Positions 1 through 9,097 of a stretch of 33,218 nt of DNA are shown one piece after another; position 1 is the first letter of the stretch, and each line of letters starts with the position of its first letter. The DNA is taken from the NCBI GenBank assembly GCA_020722245.1, contig DYLE01000002.1, forward strand, positions 1 to 33,218, in the 5' to 3' direction. The notes under the pieces were generated by a model that was given only the letters and a program-made list of their open reading frames with translations, was not told where the DNA came from and did no database searches. The DNA is from Desulfonema limicola (GTDB taxonomy: Bacteria; Desulfobacterota; Desulfobacteria; Desulfobacterales; Desulfosalsimonadaceae). A program made the translations under genes and the position numbers.

Positions 1-40
1 GGTTTATTTTATTAAATGATTGATATTATTGATAAGTTAA

Positions 41-691
41 CCGGACAGCAATGATCTCCCGGATGAAGGTGAAAAAGGTCGGACATTAACTCAGGACGCT
101 CTGTATCTGTTGATGATGGTTCTGATTCTCATATTTGCCTCATTTGTTAAACCCGGCCCGGATGAAGCCGCTGTGTGGAAATTCATTTTCTCCGTCAAGT
201 GGTATGTAACCATCGGATTGCTGATCGTGCTGGCCTGGATGCTCAAATCCTGGTTTCAAAAAGACGAACTCACATCCTGGGTGGATGCTACCTGGGGTTT
301 TATGAAACAGATATTCCCCCTGCTGGCCATCGGTGTGATCGCCGCCGGATTTCTTCTCAGACGGCCCGGCCATCAAGCCCTGATCCCTGAAAAATATATC
401 GCCATGCTGGTGGGCGGAAATTCCCTGTGGGCCAACCTGTTTGCGTCGGTTGCCGGCGCGCTGATGTATTTTGCCACGTTGACCGAAGTGCCCATCCTTC
501 AGGGACTGATCGGCTCGGGAATGGGGCAGGGGCCCGCCCTGGCCCTGCTGCTCGCCGGACCCGCCCTCTCCCTGCCCAACATGATCGTCCTCGGAGGGGT
601 GCTTGGCGTTAAAAAAACCGCTGTTTTTGTTGCCATCATTGTCATCCTGTCAACCATTGCCGGTATTGGATACGGTATGTTTGCCGGATAA
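41..691 (+). CDS. Permease (COG0701/ArsP-like), C-terminal half; 5' end uncertain or truncated
   Basis: Hydrophobic ORF ending in LLAGPALSLPNMIVLGGVLGVKKTAVFVAIIVILSTIAGIGYGMF, typical of the second half of COG0701 permeases. The frame is open from ~41, but all three forward frames are closed in the first ~55 nt, so no N-terminal half is directly connected. Confidence 0.7.
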   Translation, partial: PDSNDLPDEGEKGRTLTQDALYLLMMVLILIFASFVKPGPDEAAVWKFIFSVKWYVTIGLLIVLAWMLKSWFQKDELTSWVDATWGFMKQIFPLLAIGVIAAGFLLRRPGHQALIPEKYIAMLVGGNSLWANLFASVAGALMYFATLTEVPILQGLIGSGMGQGPALALLLAGPALSLPNMIVLGGVLGVKKTAVFVAIIVILSTIAGIGYGMFAG

Positions 692-703
692 AGGAAAAAT
701 ATC

Positions 704-913
704 ATGCCTTATAACGTGAAACAAATCCGCATCGGCAAATTTGATTTCGGTATTGTCGGCCTGACAGACGCGATTGAATCTGTTGCCGGAAAACACAAAG
801 ACCTGACGGATGACCTTATCGCAGAAGCCCTGGTTCAAAAGCTTTCAAAGGATAATTACATCCCGTCCAATGTGAGAGACAATTATAAGCAGGCGTTTTT
901 GACGGAATATTAA
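704..913 (+). CDS. Small conserved hypothetical protein (69 aa) in redox cluster
   Basis: Complete ORF with upstream AAAGGAAAAAT RBS, packed between permease and thioredoxin-like ORFs. Confidence 0.6.
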   Translation: MPYNVKQIRIGKFDFGIVGLTDAIESVAGKHKDLTDDLIAEALVQKLSKDNYIPSNVRDNYKQAFLTEY

Positions 914-931
914 AAACATTTCAACCTGCCC

Positions 932-1204
932 ATGACGGTTTCCGATGACACGGATGAACTGGTCATTACCGTTGTCGGTCCCGGGCGCCCCCAGTGTGAA
1001 AAACTGAAAATGACGGTCATGATGGCGCTTTCCGAACTTTCCCTGCCGGCCCGGGTGGATCATGTCCGGAACCCGAAGGAAATCGGTCAAATGGGAATCT
1101 TTGGCACACCGGCGCTCTTGATTAACAAGGATGTCAAATGTGTCGGATCGACGCCGTCAAAATCCAAAATCATCGAATGGTTGATCCCATACCAAAAGGC
1201 ATAA
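932..1204 (+). CDS. Thioredoxin-like small protein with altered active site (GPGRPQC)
   Basis: Fold-like pattern VVGPGRPQCEK...GIFGTPALLINKDVKCVG matches the GPGCPKC...GVFGTPAVVIDG pattern of ORF 1652-1885; the first Cys is replaced by Arg. Confidence 0.7.
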   Translation: MTVSDDTDELVITVVGPGRPQCEKLKMTVMMALSELSLPARVDHVRNPKEIGQMGIFGTPALLINKDVKCVGSTPSKSKIIEWLIPYQKA

Positions 1205-1246
1205 TGCCGTTGGCCCTGGATTTGAATGAGCTGAAAGGCTATCCCC

Positions 1247-1636
1247 ATGAAACAGCTTGAAATTGAATGGCGTCATCTGGAGAAGGATGGAAGAACCTGC
1301 GATCGTTGCGGAGATACAGGATTAGAGTTACGCAGTGCTGTTTCAGCTCTCAAACATAGCCTTAACGAAGCGGGATGGGAGATTGTATTTAAGGAAACCT
1401 TTTTGACGGAAGAACAAATTCCCGATTCCAATATGATTCTTTTGAATGGCATACCCATTGAGGAAATTCTGCCGCAGGCCAAAAAATCGGAAAGCTGTTG
1501 CGTTTCATGCAAAGATTTGCTCGGCACATCCATCCTGTGCCGAGCTATTGAACGTGAAGGCATAATTTATGAGACAATCCCCTCCGCCATGATACGGGAG
1601 GCGGTGAAGCGATATATCGATCATCATCAATCATAA
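1247..1636 (+). CDS. DUF2703-type Cys-rich small protein
   Basis: Pattern LEIEWRHLEKDGRTCDRCGDTG...ILLNGIPIEEIL...ESCCVSCKDLLG, recognised as DUF2703-like from memory. Confidence 0.65.
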   Translation: MKQLEIEWRHLEKDGRTCDRCGDTGLELRSAVSALKHSLNEAGWEIVFKETFLTEEQIPDSNMILLNGIPIEEILPQAKKSESCCVSCKDLLGTSILCRAIEREGIIYETIPSAMIREAVKRYIDHHQS

Positions 1637-1651
1637 AAAGGAGAACCTTAA

Positions 1652-1885
1652 ATGGATATCAAAGTATTGGGGCCAGGATGCCCGAAATGCAAACAAACCG
1701 AAAGTATTATCATGGACGCGCTGGCTGAAGCCGGTGTGGCCGCCAACGTGGAAAAAGTCACGGATGTGATGAAAATTGCGGGTTACGGCGTGTTCGGAAC
1801 ACCGGCTGTGGTGATTGACGGCGAAGTAAAGATTGTTGGGAAAATCCCCAAAAAGGAAGACGTGCTTTCCTGGATAAAAAAGTAA
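1652..1885 (+). CDS. Thioredoxin family protein (TM0996/MTH895 glutaredoxin-like)
   Basis: MDIKVLGPGCPKCKQTE...GYGVFGTPAVVIDGEVKIVGKIP: canonical CPKC and cis-Pro segment; RBS AAAAGGAG. Confidence 0.85.
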   Translation: MDIKVLGPGCPKCKQTESIIMDALAEAGVAANVEKVTDVMKIAGYGVFGTPAVVIDGEVKIVGKIPKKEDVLSWIKK

Positions 1886-1900
1886 TAGACGGAGGCGGGT

Positions 1901-2338
1901 ATGACTGAAACATGTTGCGGCGGTGGAAGCAATGTAATGATTCTCTCCTGCTCGGGCGGCTCCAATGTCGGGCAGTTGTCCAATCAGGCGGCCGTTGAGC
2001 TGACACAGGAAGGATTCGGAAAAATGTTCTGCCTGGCCGGCATCGGCGGACAGCTTTCCGGTTTTGTACAATCCGCAAAGGATGTGCCAAAGCTGGTGGT
2101 CATTGACGGCTGCCGGATCGGCTGCGGCCGGGCGATTTTAAAGCAGGCCCATGTGCTGCTCTCCCATTACCTTGTGGTGACCGACGAGGGGATCGAAAAA
2201 AACGATGATGTTAACCTGAAACGGGCCGATATCGACCGGATCAAGGAGGCGGTCAGACGGAAGGTAAATCCGAATCTCGCCGGAGCTTTCGGGCTGCCTG
2301 CGGGCGGATGCACCTGCGGGGGAAGACCATGCTGCTGA
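1901..2338 (+). CDS. DGC-domain putative zinc-binding protein
   Basis: ILSCSGGSNVGQLSNQAAVELTQEG...VVIDGCRIGCGRAI, with CCGGG and CTCGGRPCC ends. Confidence 0.75.
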   Translation: MTETCCGGGSNVMILSCSGGSNVGQLSNQAAVELTQEGFGKMFCLAGIGGQLSGFVQSAKDVPKLVVIDGCRIGCGRAILKQAHVLLSHYLVVTDEGIEKNDDVNLKRADIDRIKEAVRRKVNPNLAGAFGLPAGGCTCGGRPCC

Positions 2339-2850
2339 ACCGCTATACCAAAAAAATATTCCGGCCGGAGTGCAATCCGAGTTTTGAGAGCGTGCATTGC
2401 ATTGCGACCTTAGAGGATGACATCTCCGCGGTTTTGCCGTATCTGAACGCTGAACTGGGCGGGACCCAGTATTACAAAGACCCACCGATGGTCATGTTTC
2501 ACACCTACGGCAAAATCATCAAAGTTTCCGGCCGGGAGATCGCAGTAAATGCGCTTAAGGATGAGGCAGAAGCGGACAAAATAATCGAATGGCTGAAAAA
2601 CGAGATCAACCGGGTATGGGAAAACCGGGAAACCATCACCCCCTGCTATACGGGTAAGGTGAAGCCCAAATTATTTGAGATCCTGAAGCTGCTTCCGAAA
2701 ACCAACTGCAAAAAATGCGGGCTTCCCACCTGCATGGTGTTTGCGGCCCAGGTGATGGAAGGCGGACGCGGAATTGAAGATTGCCCGGACGTGACCGAAG
2801 AGAACCGGGAAAAACTGGCCGCCTATCTGTCCAAATTTGAATTTGAGTAG
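2329..2850 (+). CDS. (Fe-S)-binding protein with CFeSP/ACDS gamma-type 4Fe-4S domain
   Basis: LKLLPKTNCKKCGLPTCMVFAAQVMEGGRGIEDCP matches the PF04060-type motif CxxCxxxxC...C. Start at 2329 overlaps the upstream stop. Confidence 0.75.
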   Translation: MLLNRYTKKIFRPECNPSFESVHCIATLEDDISAVLPYLNAELGGTQYYKDPPMVMFHTYGKIIKVSGREIAVNALKDEAEADKIIEWLKNEINRVWENRETITPCYTGKVKPKLFEILKLLPKTNCKKCGLPTCMVFAAQVMEGGRGIEDCPDVTEENREKLAAYLSKFEFE

Positions 2851-2874
2851 ATCTCGAGTAGTAAAATCGAAGGG

Positions 2875-3318
2875 ATGCCAATTATGACCCGAAAATTAAA
2901 AATTTTGTTTTTATGCACCGGCAATTCCTGCCGCAGCCAGATGGCCGAAGGATGGGCCATGCATTTGAAATCCGATCAAATTGACGTAAGTTCCGCGGGC
3001 ATTGAAAAGCACGGGTTGAACCCGCTTGCGGTCCGGGCCATGGCGGAAGCCGGTGCAGACATATCGGCCCACCAATCCAAAACCGTGGATGAACTGCCGG
3101 ACCTGTCTTTTGATTATGTGATCACGGTCTGCGACCATGCCCATGAATCCTGCCCGTTGTTTCCGGGAAAGGCCGTGGTGGTCCATGCGGGATTTGATGA
3201 TCCGCCCCGGCTGGCCGCGGCTGCAAAAAACGATGAGGAGGCCATGATCCATTACCGTCGGGTGCGGGATGAAATCCGAAATTTTGTGCAGCAGTTGCCC
3301 CGTGCACTCAAAAAATAA
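2875..3318 (+). CDS. arsC: Arsenate reductase, LMW phosphatase-type
   Basis: KILFLCTGNSCRSQMAEGW P-loop (CTGNSCRS) and DYVITVCDHAHESCPLFPG. Confidence 0.92.
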   Translation: MPIMTRKLKILFLCTGNSCRSQMAEGWAMHLKSDQIDVSSAGIEKHGLNPLAVRAMAEAGADISAHQSKTVDELPDLSFDYVITVCDHAHESCPLFPGKAVVVHAGFDDPPRLAAAAKNDEEAMIHYRRVRDEIRNFVQQLPRALKK

Positions 3319-3330
3319 AGGAGGCCCTGA

Positions 3331-4425
3331 ATGACGGAATCCACCATTAAAAGATTATCGTTTCTGGATCGGTATCTTACCCTCTGGATTTTTCTGGCCA
3401 TGTTCATTGGTGTGGGCAGCGGGTATTTTCTGCCGGATGTAAAAAATTTTATCAACCGTTTCACCATGGGCACCACCAATATCCCCATTGCCATCGGCCT
3501 GATTCTGATGATGTATCCGCCCCTGGCCAAGGTGAAATACGAAAAGCTACGATTTGTATTCAGGGATGTCAAAGTGCTCAGCCTTTCTCTGGTGCAGAAC
3601 TGGATCATCGGACCGATTCTGATGTTTGTGCTGGCAGTGACCCTTTTGTCCGGATATCCGGAATACATGGTGGGGTTGATTCTCATCGGCCTGGCCCGGT
3701 GTATCGCCATGGTGATTGTATGGAACGACCTGGCCCACGGGGATACGGAATACTGCGCCGGTCTGGTGGCGTTTAACTCCATTTTTCAGGTGCTGTTTTT
3801 TTCGGTTTACGCCTATGTATTTATCACCATTTTGCCTCAGTGGATGGGACTGGAAGGCATGGTGGTGGATATTACCATCGGTCAGATTGCCGAAAGCGTT
3901 TTCATCTACCTGGGCATCCCGTTTATTGCGGGTCTTCTGTCTCGCGTGATCGGTTTGAAAAGCGTGGGCGCGGAACGTTATGAAAAAGGATTTATTCCCA
4001 AAATCAGCCCCATTACGTTGATTGCCTTGCTGTTTACCATCCTGGTCATGTTTTCCCTCAAAGGAGACTATATCATTCAACTGCCCCTGCATGTGGTTCA
4101 GGTTGCCATCCCGCTCCTGATTTATTTTGTGCTGATGTTTTTCGTCTCCTTCTGGTTATCCAAAAAAGTCGGGGCCACCTATGAGCAGACCACCACGCTG
4201 TCGTTTACCGCCGCATCCAACAATTTTGAACTGGCCATCGCCGTTTCGGTTGCGGTTTTCGGCATTAATTCCGGGCAGGCGTTTGCTGCGGTGATTGGGC
4301 CCCTGGTAGAGGTGCCGGCGCTGATCATGCTGGTCAACGTGGCCTTGTGGATGAAGCCCAGGTATTTCCCCTATGCGCTCAATACGCCCAGCGGGGTATG
4401 CCACGTCACCTGCAGGCCCCAGTAA
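3331..4425 (+). CDS. acr3: ACR3-family arsenite efflux transporter
   Basis: [32 protein letters not shown] and [25 protein letters not shown] are characteristic of ACR3; directly follows arsC. Confidence 0.93.
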   Translation: MTESTIKRLSFLDRYLTLWIFLAMFIGVGSGYFLPDVKNFINRFTMGTTNIPIAIGLILMMYPPLAKVKYEKLRFVFRDVKVLSLSLVQNWIIGPILMFVLAVTLLSGYPEYMVGLILIGLARCIAMVIVWNDLAHGDTEYCAGLVAFNSIFQVLFFSVYAYVFITILPQWMGLEGMVVDITIGQIAESVFIYLGIPFIAGLLSRVIGLKSVGAERYEKGFIPKISPITLIALLFTILVMFSLKGDYIIQLPLHVVQVAIPLLIYFVLMFFVSFWLSKKVGATYEQTTTLSFTAASNNFELAIAVSVAVFGINSGQAFAAVIGPLVEVPALIMLVNVALWMKPRYFPYALNTPSGVCHVTCRPQ

Positions 4426-4433
4426 GGAAAAAA

Positions 4434-5789
4434 ATGATGCGGATTGTGGTTATCGGCGGATCGGACGCGGGGATCAGCGCGGGACTTCGGGCTAAGGAAA
4501 TCGATTCGACAGCGGAAGTGACCGTGCTGGTAAAAGACAAATACCCGAATTTTAGCATCTGCGGGCTTCCGTTTTTTATCGGCGGCGAGGTGGAGGATTG
4601 GCCCCGTCTGGCCCACCGCACCTATGATGATTTGCAGGAGGCCGGGCTTCGAGTGCTGATCCATCATGAAGCGATAAAAATAAACCCAGAGGCCCGCACG
4701 GTTTTTGCGAGAGGCCCATCCGGATCGGCCTTTGAATTTCCATACGATCGACTGATCCTTGCCGCGGGCGCGGTGTCGGCCCGGCCCCCGATTCCCGGCT
4801 GTGATCTGCCCGGGGTGTTTTTCATGCGGTTTATGGAGGACGGTTTGGCTGTTTTGGATTTTTTGGAAAAATTGAATCCCAAGCGCGCCGCCGTCATCGG
4901 CAGCGGGTATATCGGCATGGAAATGGCCGAAGCCCTGCATCGGCGGGGCATGGCCGTGACCCTGCTGGAAATGGCGGATGCCGTCATGCCGTCTTTTGAC
5001 CACCAAATGGGCGCGCTGATACAAAAAGCCCTGGCGGAGCGGGGAATCCGGGTAAAAACCGGCGTCAAAATCACGGCAATCGAAAAGCAGGCGGATCGGC
5101 TGATGGTCCGGGCCGGTGATGAAATGGTTGCCGAAGCGGAGTTTATCCTTGTTGCGGCGGGCGCAAAACCGTGCGTGGAACTGGCGGTGAAAGCAGGCAT
5201 CCCCTTGGGAAAAACCGGGGCTGTCGCGGTCAATGAAAAAATGGAGACGGGCCTGCCGGGCGTCTATGCGGCCGGGGACTGCGCGGAAACCCTGCACCGC
5301 TTGACCGGGAAATATGTCTATATGCCGTTGGGAACCACATCCCACAAGCAGGGCCGCATCGCCGGCGAGAACGCAGCCGGTGGAAGTGTGGTTTTCAAGG
5401 GCGTGGCGGGTACCCAATCCTTGAAAGTTTTTGATCGGATAGTAGCCCGGACCGGGTTTCGGGACGTGGAGGCGGTGGCCCACGGGTTTGACCCGTTGAC
5501 CATCGCGCTTGAAACGCCGGATCACAAATCCTACTATCCCGGATCATCCCCCATGCATATCCGTCTGACCGGGGAGCGCAAGACCGGCCAACTGCTGGGA
5601 GCTCAGATCATCGGGCGTCATGGCGCGGAAATATCCAAGCGCATCGACGTTGTGGCAGCCGCTCTGTATTCCGGCCGGACAGTTTCGGATCTGATAAATT
5701 TTGATCTGTCGTATACGCCGCCGCTCTCTTCTCCCTGGGACCCCTTGCAGATGGCGGCTTTTGAATGGTGTAAGCAGTTAAACAATTAA
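4434..5789 (+). CDS. FAD-dependent pyridine nucleotide-disulfide oxidoreductase (CoA-disulfide reductase-like)
   Basis: VVIGGSDAGISAGLRAKEID, NFSICGLPFFIGGEV, AAVIGSGYIGMEMAEAL, GVYAAGDCAET. ATG at 4434/4437 follows RBS AAGGA. Confidence 0.88.
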   Translation: MMRIVVIGGSDAGISAGLRAKEIDSTAEVTVLVKDKYPNFSICGLPFFIGGEVEDWPRLAHRTYDDLQEAGLRVLIHHEAIKINPEARTVFARGPSGSAFEFPYDRLILAAGAVSARPPIPGCDLPGVFFMRFMEDGLAVLDFLEKLNPKRAAVIGSGYIGMEMAEALHRRGMAVTLLEMADAVMPSFDHQMGALIQKALAERGIRVKTGVKITAIEKQADRLMVRAGDEMVAEAEFILVAAGAKPCVELAVKAGIPLGKTGAVAVNEKMETGLPGVYAAGDCAETLHRLTGKYVYMPLGTTSHKQGRIAGENAAGGSVVFKGVAGTQSLKVFDRIVARTGFRDVEAVAHGFDPLTIALETPDHKSYYPGSSPMHIRLTGERKTGQLLGAQIIGRHGAEISKRIDVVAAALYSGRTVSDLINFDLSYTPPLSSPWDPLQMAAFEWCKQLNN

Positions 5790-5825
5790 ACGAGTGACTC
5801 ACAGCAGTTGTTAAGGAGATTTTTT

Positions 5826-6287
5826 ATGCACCCTCTTTGGAAAAAAGCGTCTGTCTTCATCTGGCTTATGGTTTTCAGTTTCGCATTTCCCCTTCAAAGT
5901 GTTTTCGGGGATGATGCGGCCGATGGCTCGGCCACACAAATTCAAAAACCGTCTCATTATCTTGTCGTCACGTATTTTCACACCTCGTTTCGCTGCCCCT
6001 CCTGCTACAGGATCGAGAAATATTCCAAAGACGCCATTCACTTCAATTTCGAAGACGAACTGAAATCCGGGAAAATCGTCTGGCGGGTCATTAACGTGGA
6101 AGAACCTCCCAACAGACATTTTATCAAGGATTACAGGCTCTATTCCAAACATCTGATTGTCTCGGAAGTCCAGGACGGAAAAGAACTGCGGTGGAAGGAT
6201 CTCAAGGAGGTCTGGGTGAAGGTCAGGGATGAGGCGCAATTCAACGATTATGTCAAAACCGAAATCAGCGACTGGCTGAAGGAGTAA
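5826..6287 (+). CDS. ArsF-like secreted thioredoxin-type protein
   Basis: Signal peptide, then VVTYFHTSFRCPSCYRIEKYS...; immediately upstream of an ArsG-like permease. RBS AAGGAG at ~5815. Confidence 0.65.
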   Translation: MHPLWKKASVFIWLMVFSFAFPLQSVFGDDAADGSATQIQKPSHYLVVTYFHTSFRCPSCYRIEKYSKDAIHFNFEDELKSGKIVWRVINVEEPPNRHFIKDYRLYSKHLIVSEVQDGKELRWKDLKEVWVKVRDEAQFNDYVKTEISDWLKE

Positions 6288-6289
6288 TC

Positions 6290-6985
6290 ATGGAATTCGG
6301 AATCACGCAAATGTCATCCGTCATCTGGCTGGGGATCCTCACCTCCATCAGCCCCTGCCCCCTGGCCACCAATATCGCGGCCACCACCTATATCGGCAGG
6401 CAGATCAATTCGCCTTTTGCGACGGTCTGGGCCGCGGTCGCCTATACCCTCGGCCGCACGGCGACCTATGTATTGATCGCCTCCGCCGTCATCGCCGGGG
6501 TTTTTTCCATTCCCGGGGTTTCCATGTTTCTCCAGACCCACATGAATAAAATCCTGGGGCCGGTTCTCCTGGTCACGGGATTGTTTATCCTGGAACTGGT
6601 GCCGCTGAAACTGCCGGCCGTGAGTTTAAACGCGAACCTGATCAAACGGCTGGGCGACAGCGGCATGCCGGGTGCGGTGGCCCTGGGGTTTTTATTCGCC
6701 CTGGGATTTTGCCCGGTATCCGCGGCCCTGTTTTTTGGCGGCGTCATCCCCTTGTCTCTGGAATTGGAGTCCCGTTTTTTTCTGCCCCTGCTTTATGGAT
6801 TCGGGACCGCCGCGCCGGTGATCGGGTTTGCGGTGATCATCGCCTGGAGCGCCCGCACCGCCGGGCTGTTTTTCAACCGTCTGGCCGTGCTCGAACGCTG
6901 GTTCCGGCGCATCACCGGGGTGATGTTTGTGCTGGTGGGGGGGTATTTCTGTTTAAAGTATCTTTTCGGAATCATCAATTTTTGA
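6290..6985 (+). CDS. CcdA/DsbD-fold permease, ArsG-like
   Basis: SISPCPLATNIAATTYIGR and ALGFCPVSAALFFGGVIP motifs, multi-TM, coupled to the ArsF-like ORF. Confidence 0.7.
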   Translation: MEFGITQMSSVIWLGILTSISPCPLATNIAATTYIGRQINSPFATVWAAVAYTLGRTATYVLIASAVIAGVFSIPGVSMFLQTHMNKILGPVLLVTGLFILELVPLKLPAVSLNANLIKRLGDSGMPGAVALGFLFALGFCPVSAALFFGGVIPLSLELESRFFLPLLYGFGTAAPVIGFAVIIAWSARTAGLFFNRLAVLERWFRRITGVMFVLVGGYFCLKYLFGIINF

Positions 6986-7024
6986 GGAAAACCGTTTTTA
7001 AAAAAACAACAAGGAGACCTCGAC

Positions 7025-7513
7025 ATGGTCCCCAATATCAAAAAAATTTTGTATCTGACCGATCTTTCGGAGAACTCGCGGAAAGCGCTGATCTATGCGG
7101 CCAGTCTTGCCGATGTCTATGGCGCGGCCATCACGGCATTGCATGTTTTTGAAATCCAATCGCCAAACGCGGCGCTGATCGCTTCAGCCTATCTTGGCTA
7201 TGGGAGTATGGATGAATTCAAAACGAAAAGAGAAGCGGATATCGCTCATGAAATAAAAAACCGCATTGCACACACATGCGATGAAATCGGCTGCAAATTC
7301 CCGGCCTGCCGGTTTCGCGTTGATCAAATCCTGGTTGAGACCGGGAGGGCGAACGACATCATTTTACAACACGTCAAAAAAATGGATTTTGACATCATCG
7401 TCATGGGGAATAAACGCGGCATCAAGGAAGCGATACTGGGCGGGACGGCCCAGAAAGTCATGCGCGCTTGCCGGAAACCGGTTCTGGTGGTGCCATTGGA
7501 CCAAAACCTATGA
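7025..7513 (+). CDS. Universal stress protein (UspA family)
   Basis: ILYLTDLSENSRKALIYAASLA...DIIVMGNKRG...LGGTAQKVMRACRKPVLVVP. Confidence 0.93.
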   Translation: MVPNIKKILYLTDLSENSRKALIYAASLADVYGAAITALHVFEIQSPNAALIASAYLGYGSMDEFKTKREADIAHEIKNRIAHTCDEIGCKFPACRFRVDQILVETGRANDIILQHVKKMDFDIIVMGNKRGIKEAILGGTAQKVMRACRKPVLVVPLDQNL

Positions 7514-7585
7514 TTTTGACAAGCATATCTTGCAGACAGATGAGGGGTGGCCTTCAATCTTTAAACACCCCATGAAAGATAAAAA

Positions 7586-8260
7586 ATGTTTGAATTCAAA
7601 AAGTTGCAGAGCGACCTTGCCGGTGAAATAGAGAATGTCCTTGGGCCGTATTTTGTCAAGTCGCAATTTAAAGCAGGCCGGCTTCTATGGAATGAGGGGG
7701 AATCCGCCGGCAAAATGGTGAGCATCATTAAAGGGAAGGTCAAAATCTTTCGCCGGCTGGCCGATGGGAAACAGGTCCCGATTTACCTTTTCGGCCCGGG
7801 TGACACCTTCGGATTTCTGCCGTTTATTGACGGGTCCCCGTATCCGGCCAGCGCGGAGGTGATCGAAGACACGCAGGCGCTGGTGATGACCCGGGAAAAG
7901 CTTCATGCGGCCATGAGGCAGGATCCGGAGGTGGCTGTTTTCCTGCTGGAACACCTGGGCAAGCGGTTGCGCAGCGCCTTTGACCAGATTGAACGGCTTT
8001 CCACGCGCGGGGCTTTGCCCCGAACCGCCGCGGCCCTTATATCACTTTCAGTTCAGCCCGGTAAAAACAAAAATTCGGAAATTATTTCGCTGCCTGTCTC
8101 TTCCCGGGAATACGCCGCTTTCCTTGGGCTGACCCCGGAAAGTTTTTCCCGGGGGATTACCCGGCTTGTGGATATGGGCATTCTTCATCGTTTGGGCGGC
8201 AAATCCTTTCAAATACTGGATATGGAAAGATTATACGGAGAATCTCAAAAAGAATCCTGA
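7586..8260 (+). CDS. Crp/Fnr-family transcriptional regulator
   Basis: cNMP-binding fold (GKVKIFRRLADGKQVPIYLFGPGDTFGFLPFIDGSPYPASAEVIED) and C-terminal HTH SREYAAFLGLTPESFSRGITRL. Confidence 0.92.
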   Translation: MFEFKKLQSDLAGEIENVLGPYFVKSQFKAGRLLWNEGESAGKMVSIIKGKVKIFRRLADGKQVPIYLFGPGDTFGFLPFIDGSPYPASAEVIEDTQALVMTREKLHAAMRQDPEVAVFLLEHLGKRLRSAFDQIERLSTRGALPRTAAALISLSVQPGKNKNSEIISLPVSSREYAAFLGLTPESFSRGITRLVDMGILHRLGGKSFQILDMERLYGESQKES

Positions 8261-8389
8261 TGGCCGGAAAAAAAATCATTCAAAAATGCCGCCGATTGAT
8301 CGTGATCAATGCGCAAATGACCTTCCTGCATTAAGGTATGTCCAGAAAGCAGGAAAACGAAAATAAATAACCTGAAACAAAAGGAGTCT

Positions 8390-9001
8390 ATGATGAAAAA
8401 TTTTGAAGAACTGTTTGAAACCGCATTGAAATTTCACGGTCACAGATGCCCGGCCATGCCCATGGGACTTAAGGCGGGGCTGGCGGCAATGAAGGTTCTC
8501 GGCGTAGAACGCGCCCAGGACAAGGAGCTATCCGTGATAGCGGAAACCGGCAATGACCATGCCGCGGGCTGTTTTCTGGATGGGATCATGACCGCCACCG
8601 GCTGCACCTACGGAAAATCCAACATTGAAAAGCGTTATTATAACAAGATGGCGTTTACCTTGATTGACAATAAAACCGGCAGGTCCGTCCGGGTGTCCCT
8701 GAAACCGGATTTTTTTGAAAAAGCCCTGGCATCACCGTTTGTGCAGCAACGCAAAGCCGGTGTTCCGCCCCAGGACATTGACCCTGAGATTGCAAATCCT
8801 TTAATCGAAAAAGCCATCGGCTTAAAAGATGAGATGTTTCTCGATATCGGTGAAGTAAAAAAAGTGGATGTTAAAAAAAGGAAAGGGCTGTTTGCGGCCA
8901 GGCGTTGCGCCAGGTGCGGTGAACTGACCTTCGTGAACAAGCTGCGTTTAACCGAGGACGGCAATCAGGTATGCATTCCCTGTTCCGGATATGATGGATA
9001 G
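8390..9001 (+). CDS. FmdE-family protein with C-terminal zinc ribbon
   Basis: [20 protein letters not shown]...[11 protein letters not shown]...[12 protein letters not shown]...CIPCSGY. Confidence 0.88.
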   Translation: MMKNFEELFETALKFHGHRCPAMPMGLKAGLAAMKVLGVERAQDKELSVIAETGNDHAAGCFLDGIMTATGCTYGKSNIEKRYYNKMAFTLIDNKTGRSVRVSLKPDFFEKALASPFVQQRKAGVPPQDIDPEIANPLIEKAIGLKDEMFLDIGEVKKVDVKKRKGLFAARRCARCGELTFVNKLRLTEDGNQVCIPCSGYDG

Positions 9002-9031
9002 AGCCAGGGATATAAAGGATGTGATGGCTTT

Positions 9032-9076
9032 AAGAGACGCCCCGAAGCAAGATGAACGCCGGGGCGTCTCTTTACG
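9032..9076 (+). terminator. Rho-independent-type terminator after fmdE
   Basis: Perfect 13-bp inverted repeat AAGAGACGCCCCG (9032-9044) / CGGGGCGTCTCTT (9060-9072), then TTTA. Confidence 0.75.
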
Positions 9077-9097
9077 GTCAAATATAGGGAGAATAGG

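Noticed and set aside
4371-5525. Long minus-strand ORF (384 aa)
   Set aside because: Antisense to a clear FAD-dependent oxidoreductase; composition reflects GC-rich codon shadowing and no domain is recognisable.
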